The notes below the pieces were generated by a model that was not told the origin of the DNA, made no database searches, and saw nothing but the letters and a program-made list of their open reading frames with translations. The translations under genes were made by a program, and so were the position numbers. A stretch of DNA of 33,154 bases from Pseudomonadota bacterium (GTDB lineage: Bacteria > Pseudomonadota > Gammaproteobacteria > Steroidobacterales > Steroidobacteraceae). Location: positions 1 to 33,154 of the forward strand of contig JABBNZ010000037.1 of NCBI GenBank assembly GCA_019352035.1, given 5' to 3'. Positions 1 to 6,789 of the stretch are shown here, one piece after another (position 1 is the stretch's first letter; each line of letters starts with the position of its first letter).

Positions 1-1169
1 ATCCACACCTTCTGCCCCACCGAGATCGCGCTCGCCGTGAGCGCGCCTCCCGACTGGCCCTGCTCGGCGACGGCGGTGCCGGACCCGATGGTGACGGCCA
101 CCTGGGTCTTGAAGCTCACGCCCTCTCGTCCGGAGACGGGACGGAAGACGATTCCGTTGCCGACGGTGAGCGTGTTGCCGCTACGCGCGAGCACGGTGCC
201 CTGCACCGCGTTCGTGGTCGATCCGTCGACGTCCTCGCCGACAAGCACCTGCGTCGCGGTGAACGTGCCGGCGGTGGAGCTCCACGCGCCGTAGGCGGAT
301 GTCAGGGTGCCCGCGGTCAGCGTGGCGAGCTGCGTGAGGCCGGCGCTGCCGGTATAGCTCTGGCCGTTGATCAGGTACGTCGTCGTGCTCGTGGTCGCGA
401 CCGTGACCTGCCCGGTCGTATCGTCCTGATCGACGAAGGGACGCACGTTCACGACGTAATTGCCCAGGCTCGTGCTCACACTGACCAGCGGGCCGCGCAC
501 GTGGAGCTGCTTTTGCGCATCCGGAGCCAGGCTCGCCGTCAGCACCGGGTTCACCGTGACGGTGATCGGATTGGCGGTGAGATCCACCGTGTTGGAGGCG
601 AGGAGGTTGAAGTCGAGGGCGAGGTTTGAGATCGCGCCGGAATTGACGACGAGCTGACCATCGGAGTTCAGGGACAGCTTCAGCGTCACCTGCCCGGTGA
701 GCGGCTGGCCCGTCGCGCCGTTGAGAATGCCGGCCGCGGGCACCGTGACATTGCCGGTGCTGGTCGCGACGACGATGGTGGCGCCGGTGTAATCGAGAGT
801 GAGCGCCGCCGAAACGTAGCGTCCCGCCGGAATCTGATCCGCGCTCACGATCTCGGAGAGGTTCACGAGCTGCGCGAAATCGACCTGCGTCGTGACGGGA
901 ACCGTCTGCACGACCGTCCCGTCGGCGCGCGTCAGCGTCAGGGAGTCGACGTTGACGATGTAACTGACGAAGTCACCCGGCGCATCGGTGAGCGACACCA
1001 TCGCGGTGCCGCAGCCGCTGCAGGTCTGCTGCGCCGTGGAGACGCTCGGCGCCGGCGCGCTCGCGACGGAGGATGAGGATCCCGCGGAGCCGGAGCCGCA
1101 GCCTGCCAGTGTCAGGGCCCCGAGTGCGCAGAGAGTCCAGGCGGCGAGAGTACGGCGAGCGATGCTCAT
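1..1169 (-). CDS. DUF4382/DUF5666-like lipoprotein (3' end beyond window)
   Basis: Reading leftwards from ATG at 1169-1167, the frame stays open to the window edge (389 codons), so the C terminus is missing. The first 24 residues form a lipoprotein signal peptide ending in the lipobox LTLAGC (Cys24), followed by a Ser/Ala-rich linker. Around residues 55-70 is the stretch VSLTDAPGDF, typical of DUF4382 proteins. The following beta-rich region, through LALDFNLLASNTVDL, fits that domain. Further on, segments starting VRGPLVSVSTSLGN and VQGTVLARSGNTLTVGNG resemble DUF5666 OB-like repeats. It is probably anchored in the outer membrane facing the periplasm or surface; biochemical function is unknown. 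It lies 115 nt after the FN3 lipoprotein on the same strand with no convincing promoter between, so it is probably transcribed from the riboswitch-controlled sigma54 promoter near 2180. A purine stretch (AAAAAGG) precedes the start. Confidence 0.85.
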   Translation of the reverse strand, partial: MSIARRTLAAWTLCALGALTLAGCGSGSAGSSSSVASAPAPSVSTAQQTCSGCGTAMVSLTDAPGDFVSYIVNVDSLTLTRADGTVVQTVPVTTQVDFAQLVNLSEIVSADQIPAGRYVSAALTLDYTGATIVVATSTGNVTVPAAGILNGATGQPLTGQVTLKLSLNSDGQLVVNSGAISNLALDFNLLASNTVDLTANPITVTVNPVLTASLAPDAQKQLHVRGPLVSVSTSLGNYVVNVRPFVDQDDTTGQVTVATTSTTTYLINGQSYTGSAGLTQLATLTAGTLTSAYGAWSSTAGTFTATQVLVGEDVDGSTTNAVQGTVLARSGNTLTVGNGIVFRPVSGREGVSFKTQVAVTIGSGTAVAEQGQSGGALTASAISVGQKVW

Positions 1170-1199
1170 GGCGATGGGCCTTTTTGCGGGTGGGACCGT

Positions 1200-1226
1200 C
1201 GAGCGCCGGCACAATGCCGACGCTCG
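1200..1226. repeat. Inverted repeat between two lipoprotein genes
   Basis: Arms at 1200-1210 and 1216-1226 pair over 11 positions with one mismatch around an ACAAT loop. It lies between the stop of the FN3 lipoprotein (1285) and the start of the DUF4382 lipoprotein (1169). No T-run follows on either strand, so it is not a standard intrinsic terminator. It could stabilise or process the mRNA between the two cistrons, or be incidental. Confidence 0.45.
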
Positions 1227-1284
1227 AGCAGCCATTCTAGAACGCTTGAGCTCAGCCTTGGAAACTGTCGTCGGACACAGACGA

Positions 1285-1827
1285 TCAATTGACCGTCGTG
1301 CTGACTTCGGAGGACAGCGGGCTCTCCGTGCCCTGGGAATTCACCGCGGCGACCGAGAAGTAGTACGTACCCGGGTTGAGATTGCTGACCACGTAGGTGG
1401 CGATTCCCGGATTATTGACCGTGACGCTCTGCGTGTATTTCCCCGACGCCGTGCCGTAATGGATGTGGTAGCCCGCGAGATTCGCGAGCGGAGTTCCGTC
1501 CGTGTTCTCAGTCGGCGGCGTCCAGTTGAGCGTCACGTTGCCGATGCTCGCCGTGGGAGGAGGGCTGTTGGCCGGTGCCGAGCCGGCGGCGCCCGTCGGT
1601 GGGGTCGAGGCCGGTGCCGAGCCTGTGGAGCCTGCCGATGAGCTCGGCGCCGATATCGAGCCCTGAGGCGATGTCGATGCCTGCGTCGGCGCCGAGCTCG
1701 CCGCCGCCGCCGGGCCGGCTGCCGATGCGCCGCTGCCGCCGCAACCCGAGAGTGCCAGACCGAGCGCCGCGATGGCGCAGAAGTATGCTGCGCGGTGCGA
1801 CCCGCGCCCCCGAATGAAGTCGATCAT
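1285..1827 (-). CDS. Fibronectin type III-like lipoprotein, copy 1
   Basis: The product has 180 residues. The N terminus is basic, then hydrophobic, ending in the lipobox LALSGC with Cys29, so it is a predicted lipoprotein. A low-complexity Ala/Ser/Pro/Gly linker (about residues 30-92) leads to one domain, about residues 95-180, with the FN3-type pattern VTLNWTPPT, GYHIHYGT and TYYFSVAAVNSQGTES. Such proteins are plausible extracellular matrix or polysaccharide-binding components; the ligand is not evident. The ATG at 1827 follows a GGGGAA ribosome-binding site. Copy 2 (6035-6505) has a very similar FN3 domain and the same upstream arrangement: sigma54-type promoter, GEMM-I riboswitch and long leader. 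The DUF4382 lipoprotein follows in the same direction. Expression is therefore predicted to depend on an enhancer-binding activator and on cyclic dinucleotide. Confidence 0.88.
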   Translation of the reverse strand: MIDFIRGRGSHRAAYFCAIAALGLALSGCGGSGASAAGPAAAASSAPTQASTSPQGSISAPSSSAGSTGSAPASTPPTGAAGSAPANSPPPTASIGNVTLNWTPPTENTDGTPLANLAGYHIHYGTASGKYTQSVTVNNPGIATYVVSNLNPGTYYFSVAAVNSQGTESPLSSEVSTTVN

Positions 1828-1946
1828 GTTGATTCCCCGAACCGTGCCACCCGTTGCCGGTCAGGGGCGGGCGGACTCAGTCAGGGGATTGCGCGAAGCG
1901 TCGACCGACGACGGGGCCGCTTCTTCACGAGGCTGTCAGCTTGCCC

Positions 1947-1964
1947 TGCGCGCTCGTGCGCGCA
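1947..1964 (-). promoter_or_regulatory. Hairpin after riboswitch 1 (candidate expression platform)
   Basis: A perfect 7-bp stem (TGCGCGC/GCGCGCA, loop of 4) begins 13 nt after the 3' edge of the riboswitch 1 aptamer. An equivalent GCGCGC hairpin lies at the same place after riboswitch 2. No U-tract follows, so classical termination is not supported. It could be a Rho- or processing-linked element or part of a switching helix. The start codon is about 120 nt further on. Confidence 0.4.
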
Positions 1965-1976
1965 AGGCTCAGGACC

Positions 1977-2062
1977 ACCCCGGCAACCCCGCTGTCATAG
2001 GCTCCTCGCCGTTAGACCGGAAGTTTTGCGCCCCCGCCTTTCGACGGGTTTGCCTTTGTCTA
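1977..2062 (-). ncRNA. GEMM-I (c-di-GMP-I) riboswitch aptamer 1
   Basis: Read on the minus strand, the segment has the landmarks of the Vibrio Vc2-type aptamer in order. ACAAAGGCAAACC comes first, then a stem CCCGUC-GAAA-GGCGGG capped by the GAAA tetraloop, then CGCAAA and CCGGUCUAAC. A GGC/GCC-closed loop, the receptor strand CCUAUGAC and GCGGGGUUGCCG follow. The UCUAA/UAUGA pair corresponds to the tetraloop receptor, with a GUC/GAC flank that can pair. GGCAA near the 5' end can pair with UUGCC near the 3' end. The base at the discriminating G20 position appears to be G, favouring c-di-GMP over cGAMP. It lies about 150 nt upstream of the FN3 lipoprotein start, in its leader. Edges are approximate. 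Confidence 0.87.
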
Positions 2063-2065
2063 CTG

Positions 2066-2093
2066 GCCGAAACCGGCCTGGGGCCGTTTCGGC
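2066..2093 (-). repeat. Stem-loop just 5' of riboswitch 1
   Basis: GCCGAAAC...GTTTCGGC arms, extended inward by GGC/GCC with one bulged base, form a strong hairpin. In transcript order it immediately precedes the aptamer of riboswitch 1. With the hairpin at 2120-2147 it fills most of the leader between the predicted sigma54 start and the aptamer. Confidence 0.5.
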
Positions 2094-2119
2094 AATCTCT
2101 GTATGCGCTCTGTCGGCGT

Positions 2120-2147
2120 CGCGGGCGAAAGGCGGCTTTCGCCCGCG
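2120..2147 (-). repeat. Perfect 12-bp inverted repeat in the riboswitch 1 leader
   Basis: Arms at 2120-2131 and 2136-2147 are perfectly complementary with a 4-nt loop. The position is about 20-45 nt downstream of the predicted sigma54 transcription start and about 60 nt before the aptamer. It could act as a 5' stabilising RNA hairpin, or as DNA be a binding site for a regulator. Riboswitch 2 has no counterpart because its leader is much shorter. Confidence 0.55.
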
Positions 2148-2176
2148 GCTCGCGTCAGGAGCGTGCACGGAGCTAT

Positions 2177-2192
2177 TGCAACGGTCGTGCCA
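2177..2192 (-). promoter_or_regulatory. Sigma54 (-24/-12) promoter 1
   Basis: On the minus strand the sequence reads TGGCACG-ACCG-TTGCA. This is an almost perfect match to the RpoN consensus TGGCACG-N4-TTGCA, with GG and GC elements exactly 10 nt apart. The predicted start, about 12 nt past the GC element, is near 2166. Transcription would run through the hairpins, riboswitch 1, the FN3 lipoprotein and probably the DUF4382 lipoprotein. RpoN promoters need an AAA+ activator bound upstream; no obvious activator site was identified. Confidence 0.82.
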
Positions 2193-2488
2193 CCGGTGCC
2201 GCCTGTCTAAAATTCCAGATATTTCATAAAGTTAGCTATTGCGCCGCACCCCGCCCCCGCCCTCTAGCGTCGGCTCGGCACGACAGCCGCGGCTCCCGGG
2301 CGCGCGCGTATTGCACTAACAGCCTGATTCCTGCGCGAAAACCCTCGTCGCCGATGGCCGACGCCACCGTCGCGCCGGGGCAGCGGCCGCCGCTCGCGCG
2401 CGGAACGATTCGGTTGCGCCTGCGTTTGGGCTGGGGTGGTGCGCCGCGCCACCGCTACGCATTTGTCGCACCGAAGCCTGCTAAACGC
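2193..2488. other. Upstream half of the divergent intergenic region
   Basis: Besides the regulatory elements listed separately, this part of the gap between 1827 and 2489 holds an AT-rich patch around 2207-2245. It should carry the promoter of the plus-strand adenylate-forming gene. I could not find a convincing -35/-10 pair or a -24/-12 pair on the plus strand. Activator sites for the minus-strand sigma54 promoter would also be expected here. Confidence 0.4.
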
Positions 2489-3826
2489 ATGACCGCTCTC
2501 ATCACGAGCCTGAAGTATCTCGGCGTCAGCGATCGGCTGGTTCGCCGCAACGCCCTCTGGTACGCGCGCCCGCGACGGCTGCTCGCCGAGTTCGAGCAGC
2601 TCGATGCCGCCGCGAGACAACGATGGCGCGAGCAGCGTCTGCAGCGGATTCTCGCGGCGGCCGCACGCACCGCTTACGGCCGGCGGCTCGGCGCGCCCGG
2701 CGCTCTCGCGCACTGGCCCGTTCTCGAGAAGGAGACTCTGCGAGCCGAGCCGCAGGCGTTCCTCGCCAGGCCGGCGTGGCTCGCCATAGCCGCGAGCACC
2801 AGCGGCACGAGCGGCACGCCGCTTTCCCTCAGGCGATCGCTGGAGAACGTCGCCTATGAGCAGGCGGTGCTCGATCATCTGCTCGCGGGCGCGGGGGTCT
2901 CGCCGAAGACCTGCCGGGCGGGGGTGCTGCGCGGCGATGACATCAAGAGTCCGGCCGATCGCGAGCCGCCGTACTGGCGCCTGGCGAGCTCCGGGCGGCG
3001 GCTCGTCTTTTCCTCCAATCACCTTGACCGCGACACCGTCGGCGCGTTTGTCGAGGCGCTGCGGCGATTCGCGCCGGATGTGATCTTCGCCTACCCCAGC
3101 GTGCTCGACTCGCTCTGTTCCCTCATGCTCGAGCAGGGGCTGTCGCTGCGTGTCGGGCTCACCGCCTGCGGCTCGGAGGTCCTCACCAAGGCCACGACCG
3201 AGATGGCGCGCGCCGCCCTGGCGACCCGCGTGATCGGCTACTACGGCCAGGCCGAGCGTGTTGCCTGGGCGTCCGGCGATCCGTCTCACGGCTTCCGATT
3301 CCTCCCGTCCTACTCCGTCAACGAGCTGCGCTTCGTCGAGTCCTCCGCCGACCTCGACTCCTACGAGATCATCGGCACGGGCCTGTGGAACACGGCCATG
3401 CCGCTCGTGCGCTACGCCACCGGCGACAGGATCCGGCTGCGCAAAGGCGCGAGCCCGGCGGAGGTCGCGGACGGCCGGGAGCGTTTCGCCGAGATCGTAG
3501 GGCGAAGCGGCGACTACATCCTCTCGCCCTCGGGAGGGCGCCTGCTCGGCATCGATCACATCCCGCGGGGCGTGCCGCACGTGGTGCGCTCCCAGTTCAT
3601 CCAGGAGTCGCCGAACTCCGTGAGGCTGCTCGTCATCGCCGCGCCGGGATTCGACGACGCCTGCCGCAAGCTCCTTTTGAGACATGCGAGCCTGAAGCTG
3701 CCGACTTCGATGATCATCACCGTCGAGACCACGACGCAGCTCGTGCGCAACGCCGCCGGCAAGGCGCCGTTGGTGGTGCGCAGTTTCGAGACGCCCGGCC
3801 GAGCCAACGCCGAGACCGCACCATGA
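2489..3826 (+). CDS. PaaK/CapK-like adenylate-forming enzyme
   Basis: The product has 445 residues from ATG 2489. Around residues 103-111 it carries the Ser/Thr/Gly-rich P-loop STSGTSGTP of AMP-forming ligases. IGYYGQAERVAW follows (about residues 248-259), and a GTGLWNTAMPLVRYATGD segment corresponds to the adenylation-core motif of phenylacetate-CoA-ligase relatives. Length fits the PaaK/CapK family, found in many capsule and EPS loci. Members are thought to activate a carboxylate for transfer, but the substrate is unknown. The start is uncertain: the frame stays open well upstream and an ATG at 2354 is possible, but 2489 gives the usual family N terminus. The stop overlaps the next start (ATGA, 3823-3826), implying translational coupling with the oxidoreductase. 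Confidence 0.85.
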   Translation: MTALITSLKYLGVSDRLVRRNALWYARPRRLLAEFEQLDAAARQRWREQRLQRILAAAARTAYGRRLGAPGALAHWPVLEKETLRAEPQAFLARPAWLAIAASTSGTSGTPLSLRRSLENVAYEQAVLDHLLAGAGVSPKTCRAGVLRGDDIKSPADREPPYWRLASSGRRLVFSSNHLDRDTVGAFVEALRRFAPDVIFAYPSVLDSLCSLMLEQGLSLRVGLTACGSEVLTKATTEMARAALATRVIGYYGQAERVAWASGDPSHGFRFLPSYSVNELRFVESSADLDSYEIIGTGLWNTAMPLVRYATGDRIRLRKGASPAEVADGRERFAEIVGRSGDYILSPSGGRLLGIDHIPRGVPHVVRSQFIQESPNSVRLLVIAAPGFDDACRKLLLRHASLKLPTSMIITVETTTQLVRNAAGKAPLVVRSFETPGRANAETAP

Positions 3827-6042
3827 AACAGATCGCCCAATATCAGGACGGCCGGATCGAGCTGCAGGACGTGCCCGTTCCCACGGCACCGCCCGGCGGT
3901 GTGCTGGTTCGCCTGACGCACTCCGTCATCAGCGTCGGCACCGAGCGGATGAAGCTCGAGCAGGCGCGCATGAATCTGCTGCAGAAAGCACGCGCGCGGC
4001 CCGACCAGGTGCGCAAGGTGCTCGAGTCCGCGCGCACCCTCGGCTGGCGGGCGGCGCTCGAGAAGGTCCGCAACCGCCTGGAAATGCCAACCCCGCTCGG
4101 CTACAGCGCCGCTGGCATCGTGGAGGCGGTCGATGCCGCCAACACGCGCTTCCGCGCGGGCGAGCGCGTGGCGATCGGCGGCGCCGAGTGCGCCTACCAC
4201 GCGGAGCTCGTTGCCGTGCCCGATCTGCTCGCCGCGCCCATTCCGCAGGGCGTGGAGAACTGGCAGGCCGCCTACACGACCGTGACCTCCATCGCGCTGC
4301 AGGCGGTGCGACAGCTGCAGCCGATGCTCGGGGAGCGCGTGCTGGTGATCGGCCAGGGCCTGGTGGGCCTTCTGGTCACGGCGCTGCTGCGGGCGAGCGG
4401 CGCGCAAGTGATGGGCGTCGATGTCGCGCCTGCGCGTCGGCCGCTCGCCCTCGCCATGGGCGCGCAGCGAGTGGTGATCGCTGGGCAACAGGACCTCAAG
4501 CACGAAGTGCGGGACTGGACGGCGGGCTACGGCGTCGATGCGGTGATGTTGGCCACGGCCTCCTCCAGCAACGCGCCGACCGAGCAGGCGCTCGAGGCGC
4601 TGCGCGACCGCGGCCGGATCGTCGTCGTCGGCAAGACCAAGGTGGATCTGCCCTGGGAGACGGCGTACCTGAAGGAAATCGAGGTGCGCTACTCGCGCAG
4701 CTACGGCCCCGGCCGCTACGACCCGGCCTACGAGTGGGCGGGGATGGATTATCCGATCGGCTACGTCCGTTTCACCGAGCAGCGCAACTTCGAGACCTGC
4801 CTCGAGCTCATGCGCTCGGGCACGCTCGATCTCGCGGCACTCACGACGCGCCGGGCGCCCTTTGCGCAGGCGCTCGAGGTCTACGGAAAGCTCCTCGGGG
4901 AAAGCGGCGCGTCAGAGGCGGGCGTGATCCTCGAGTACGATCCGAAGGCCGCAGCTGCGAGCCCGCCGGTGCTGCGCGCCGTGCCGCGAGAGCCGGTGGA
5001 GACGGAGACGGTGGGGCAGGGCGCTGCGGCGGCGCCCGTCCCGCCGGCCGCCGCGCCAACACGCCGGCTCGATACGCCCGTGACCCGCCTCGATGTCATC
5101 GGCGCCGGCAACTTCGCGCGCACCATGCTGCTGCCGCACCTGGCGGGGAAAATCCCGCTCGGCACGGTCGTGAATCACACCGCGCTCAGCGCCAACCACG
5201 CGCGCGCCAAATTCGGCTTCGCCCACGCCGAGACCAGTCACGAGGGCGTTCTCGCCGACGACGCCCGCGCCGCCGTCCTCATTGCCACGCACCATCACTT
5301 GCACGCCAGGCTCCTCGTCGCAGCGCTCGCCGCCGATCGGCAAGTCTTCATCGAGAAGCCGCTGTGCCTCACCCGGGGGGAGCTCGCCGACATCGAGGCG
5401 GTGCTGGCGGGCAGCGGCGGCTCGGTGCTCGTCGGCTTCAACCGGCGCTTCGCCGGCGCCGCCGTGGCGCTCAAACAGGCGCTGCGCGCGGTTCCGGGGC
5501 CGAAGACGGCAAGCTTTCGCGTCATGGCCGGCCCGCTCGATCCGTCGAGCTGGTATGCCAACCATGCCGAGAGCGGCGGCCGCGTGCTCGGCGAGGCCTG
5601 CCACTTCCTCGATTTCTTCTGCTTCCTCTTCGACTCGGCTCCTGTGCGGGTGAGCGCCCAGGCGGTCTGGCCGACCAAGGGGCGCCTGCCGTTCGCCGAC
5701 AGCATCACTGCGCAGGTGGAGTTCGCTAACGGCTGTTGCGGCCAGCTCATCTACTCGGCGGAGGGCGACTCGACCTGGCCGAAGGAGGTGTGCACGGTCT
5801 TCGGGGCCGGTCTCGTCGCCGAGATCGTCAATTTCCAGACGCTCGCGCTGCACACGCGGCGGCGCCGCGCCACTCACCGCTATCAGGGCAAGGGGCACCC
5901 CCAGGAGATGGCGGCCTGGGCCGCCTTTCTGAGAGGGGAGGCGCCGCACCCCGTGCCCTTCGAGGAGACGCGGCGCTCGACACTGCTCTCGCTCGCCACG
6001 CTCGAGGCGCTGCAGAGCGAGCGCACGATCGACCTCAGTTGA
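3823..6042 (+). CDS. Two-domain oxidoreductase (MDR-type dehydrogenase + Gfo/Idh/MocA)
   Basis: The product has 739 residues. Residues 1-375 or so resemble the zinc-type/medium-chain dehydrogenase fold: GTERMKLEQAR, PTPLGYSAAGIV and the nucleotide-binding VLVIGQGLVGLL. After a Pro/Ala-rich linker, about residues 420-739 form a Gfo/Idh/MocA oxidoreductase with the Rossmann motif VIGAGNFART (near 425) and the family signature FIEKPLC (near 510). This fusion is a known architecture in polysaccharide loci ('bi-domain oxidoreductase'). It is thought to work on nucleotide-sugar or sugar-like substrates; the exact reaction is unknown. It is co-translated with the adenylate-forming enzyme through a 4-nt overlap. 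Its 3' end overlaps the convergent FN3 lipoprotein gene by 8 bp. Zn ligands in the first domain are not obvious, so it may be a quinone-reductase-like, zinc-free form. Confidence 0.9.
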   Translation: MKQIAQYQDGRIELQDVPVPTAPPGGVLVRLTHSVISVGTERMKLEQARMNLLQKARARPDQVRKVLESARTLGWRAALEKVRNRLEMPTPLGYSAAGIVEAVDAANTRFRAGERVAIGGAECAYHAELVAVPDLLAAPIPQGVENWQAAYTTVTSIALQAVRQLQPMLGERVLVIGQGLVGLLVTALLRASGAQVMGVDVAPARRPLALAMGAQRVVIAGQQDLKHEVRDWTAGYGVDAVMLATASSSNAPTEQALEALRDRGRIVVVGKTKVDLPWETAYLKEIEVRYSRSYGPGRYDPAYEWAGMDYPIGYVRFTEQRNFETCLELMRSGTLDLAALTTRRAPFAQALEVYGKLLGESGASEAGVILEYDPKAAAASPPVLRAVPREPVETETVGQGAAAAPVPPAAAPTRRLDTPVTRLDVIGAGNFARTMLLPHLAGKIPLGTVVNHTALSANHARAKFGFAHAETSHEGVLADDARAAVLIATHHHLHARLLVAALAADRQVFIEKPLCLTRGELADIEAVLAGSGGSVLVGFNRRFAGAAVALKQALRAVPGPKTASFRVMAGPLDPSSWYANHAESGGRVLGEACHFLDFFCFLFDSAPVRVSAQAVWPTKGRLPFADSITAQVEFANGCCGQLIYSAEGDSTWPKEVCTVFGAGLVAEIVNFQTLALHTRRRRATHRYQGKGHPQEMAAWAAFLRGEAPHPVPFEETRRSTLLSLATLEALQSERTIDLS

Positions 6043-6505
6043 CCGTGGTGCTGACCTGGGCGGAGAGAGGACTCTCGGTGCCCTGCGCATTGACCGCGGA
6101 GACCGAGAAGTAGTACGTGCCCGGCGAAAGGTTGTCGACCACGTAGGTGGCGATGCCCGGATTCGAGACGTTGACCGTCTGCGTGTAGTTGCCGGAGGAG
6201 GTTCCGTAGTGGATGTTATAGCCGGCGAGACTGGTCAGCGGCGTGCCGTCGGTGTTCTGCGTCGGTGCCGTCCAATTGAGCGTCACGGCGCCGATGCTCG
6301 CGGTCGGCGGATTGCTGCCGCTGCTGACCACAGTGCTGGAAGTGGCGGCCTGCGCCGTCGATGCTGCGCCCGCGGCCGCCGAGCCCGCGGCCGCCGAGCC
6401 GCCGCCCCCCCCGCCGCCGCAGCCTGAGAGTGCGAGCCCCAGCGCTGCGACGGCACACAGATAGACCCCGCGGTGCGACCCGCATCTCCGTTTGGCGTTC
6501 GTCAT
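6035..6505 (-). CDS. Fibronectin type III-like lipoprotein, copy 2
   Basis: The product has 156 residues from the ATG at 6505, preceded by GGGGGAA. An upstream in-frame ATG at 6604 lies inside the untranslated leader shared with copy 1 and is rejected. The lipobox LALSGC ends at Cys29, as in copy 1. A Gly/Ala-rich linker, shorter than in copy 1, leads to one FN3-type domain with VTLNWTAPT, GYNIHYGT and TYYFSVSAVNAQGTES. The FN3 domains of the two copies agree at most positions and the linkers differ, as expected for a duplication with a relaxed linker. Probably a surface or matrix lipoprotein. It is controlled by its own sigma54-type promoter and GEMM-I riboswitch. The gene converges on the two-domain oxidoreductase and overlaps its stop. 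Confidence 0.88.
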   Translation of the reverse strand: MTNAKRRCGSHRGVYLCAVAALGLALSGCGGGGGGGSAAAGSAAAGAASTAQAATSSTVVSSGSNPPTASIGAVTLNWTAPTQNTDGTPLTSLAGYNIHYGTSSGNYTQTVNVSNPGIATYVVDNLSPGTYYFSVSAVNAQGTESPLSAQVSTTVN

Positions 6506-6623
6506 GATTCCCCCGAACAGTTCGACCCATTGCCGGCATCGCGGGCGAGAACCACAGTTCGGGAGATTGCTCGAAGCCTTCAGCCGCAGCGCGGCCGTCT
6601 TCACGAGGGTGCCTTTCTGCGCT

Positions 6624-6637
6624 GCGCGCTCGCGCGC
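6624..6637 (-). promoter_or_regulatory. Hairpin after riboswitch 2
   Basis: GCGCGC arms around a 2-nt centre lie 16 nt past the 3' edge of aptamer 2, in the same place as the hairpin after riboswitch 1. The distance to the lipoprotein start (about 119 nt) also matches copy 1. Conserved placement suggests a role in the expression platform, although no U-tract follows. Confidence 0.38.
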
Positions 6638-6652
6638 CCAGCATCAAGACCG

Positions 6653-6736
6653 CCCCGGCAACCCCGCTGTCATAGGCTTCGCGCCGTTAGACCGGAAGTT
6701 TTGCGACGCCCGCCTTTCGACGGGTTGTGCCCTTCG
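6653..6736 (-). ncRNA. GEMM-I (c-di-GMP-I-type) riboswitch aptamer 2, variant
   Basis: On the minus strand the element shares with aptamer 1 the stem CCCGUC-GAAA-GGCGGG, CGCAAAACUUCCGG, UCUAACGGC, GCCUAUGACAGC and GGGGUUGCCG. It is therefore the same RNA class with the same tetraloop and receptor. It differs in the normally invariant 5' strand, which reads GGGCACAACC rather than GGCAAACC (one extra base). There is also an extra base before CGCAAA. These changes fall near the ligand pocket, so binding could be altered or weakened. It lies about 150 nt upstream of the copy 2 lipoprotein. Edges are approximate. Confidence 0.82.
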
Positions 6737-6773
6737 CGCCGCCGAGTGCGAGTCGGCTGCGCGCGAGAGCAGT

Positions 6774-6789
6774 TGCAACAGGTGTGCCA
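6774..6789 (-). promoter_or_regulatory. Sigma54 (-24/-12) promoter 2
   Basis: The minus strand reads CTGGCAC-A-CCTG-TTGCA, with GG and GC 10 nt apart and TTGCA intact, a strong RpoN-type match. The predicted start is near 6763, only about 25-30 nt before aptamer 2. It drives the second FN3 lipoprotein and mirrors promoter 1. Confidence 0.78.

Noticed and set aside
1200-1226. Intrinsic terminator between the two left-hand lipoprotein genes
   Set aside because: The stem is good but no T-run follows on either strand.
1772-2488. 240-codon N-terminal extension of the adenylate-forming enzyme
   Set aside because: It runs through riboswitch 1, its leader and the sigma54 promoter on the opposite strand, and has arginine-rich, non-family composition.
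6506-6604. Longer N terminus for FN3 lipoprotein copy 2 from an ATG at 6604
   Set aside because: It would put 33 residues before a typical lipoprotein signal. The bases match the untranslated leader of copy 1, where no such frame is used.
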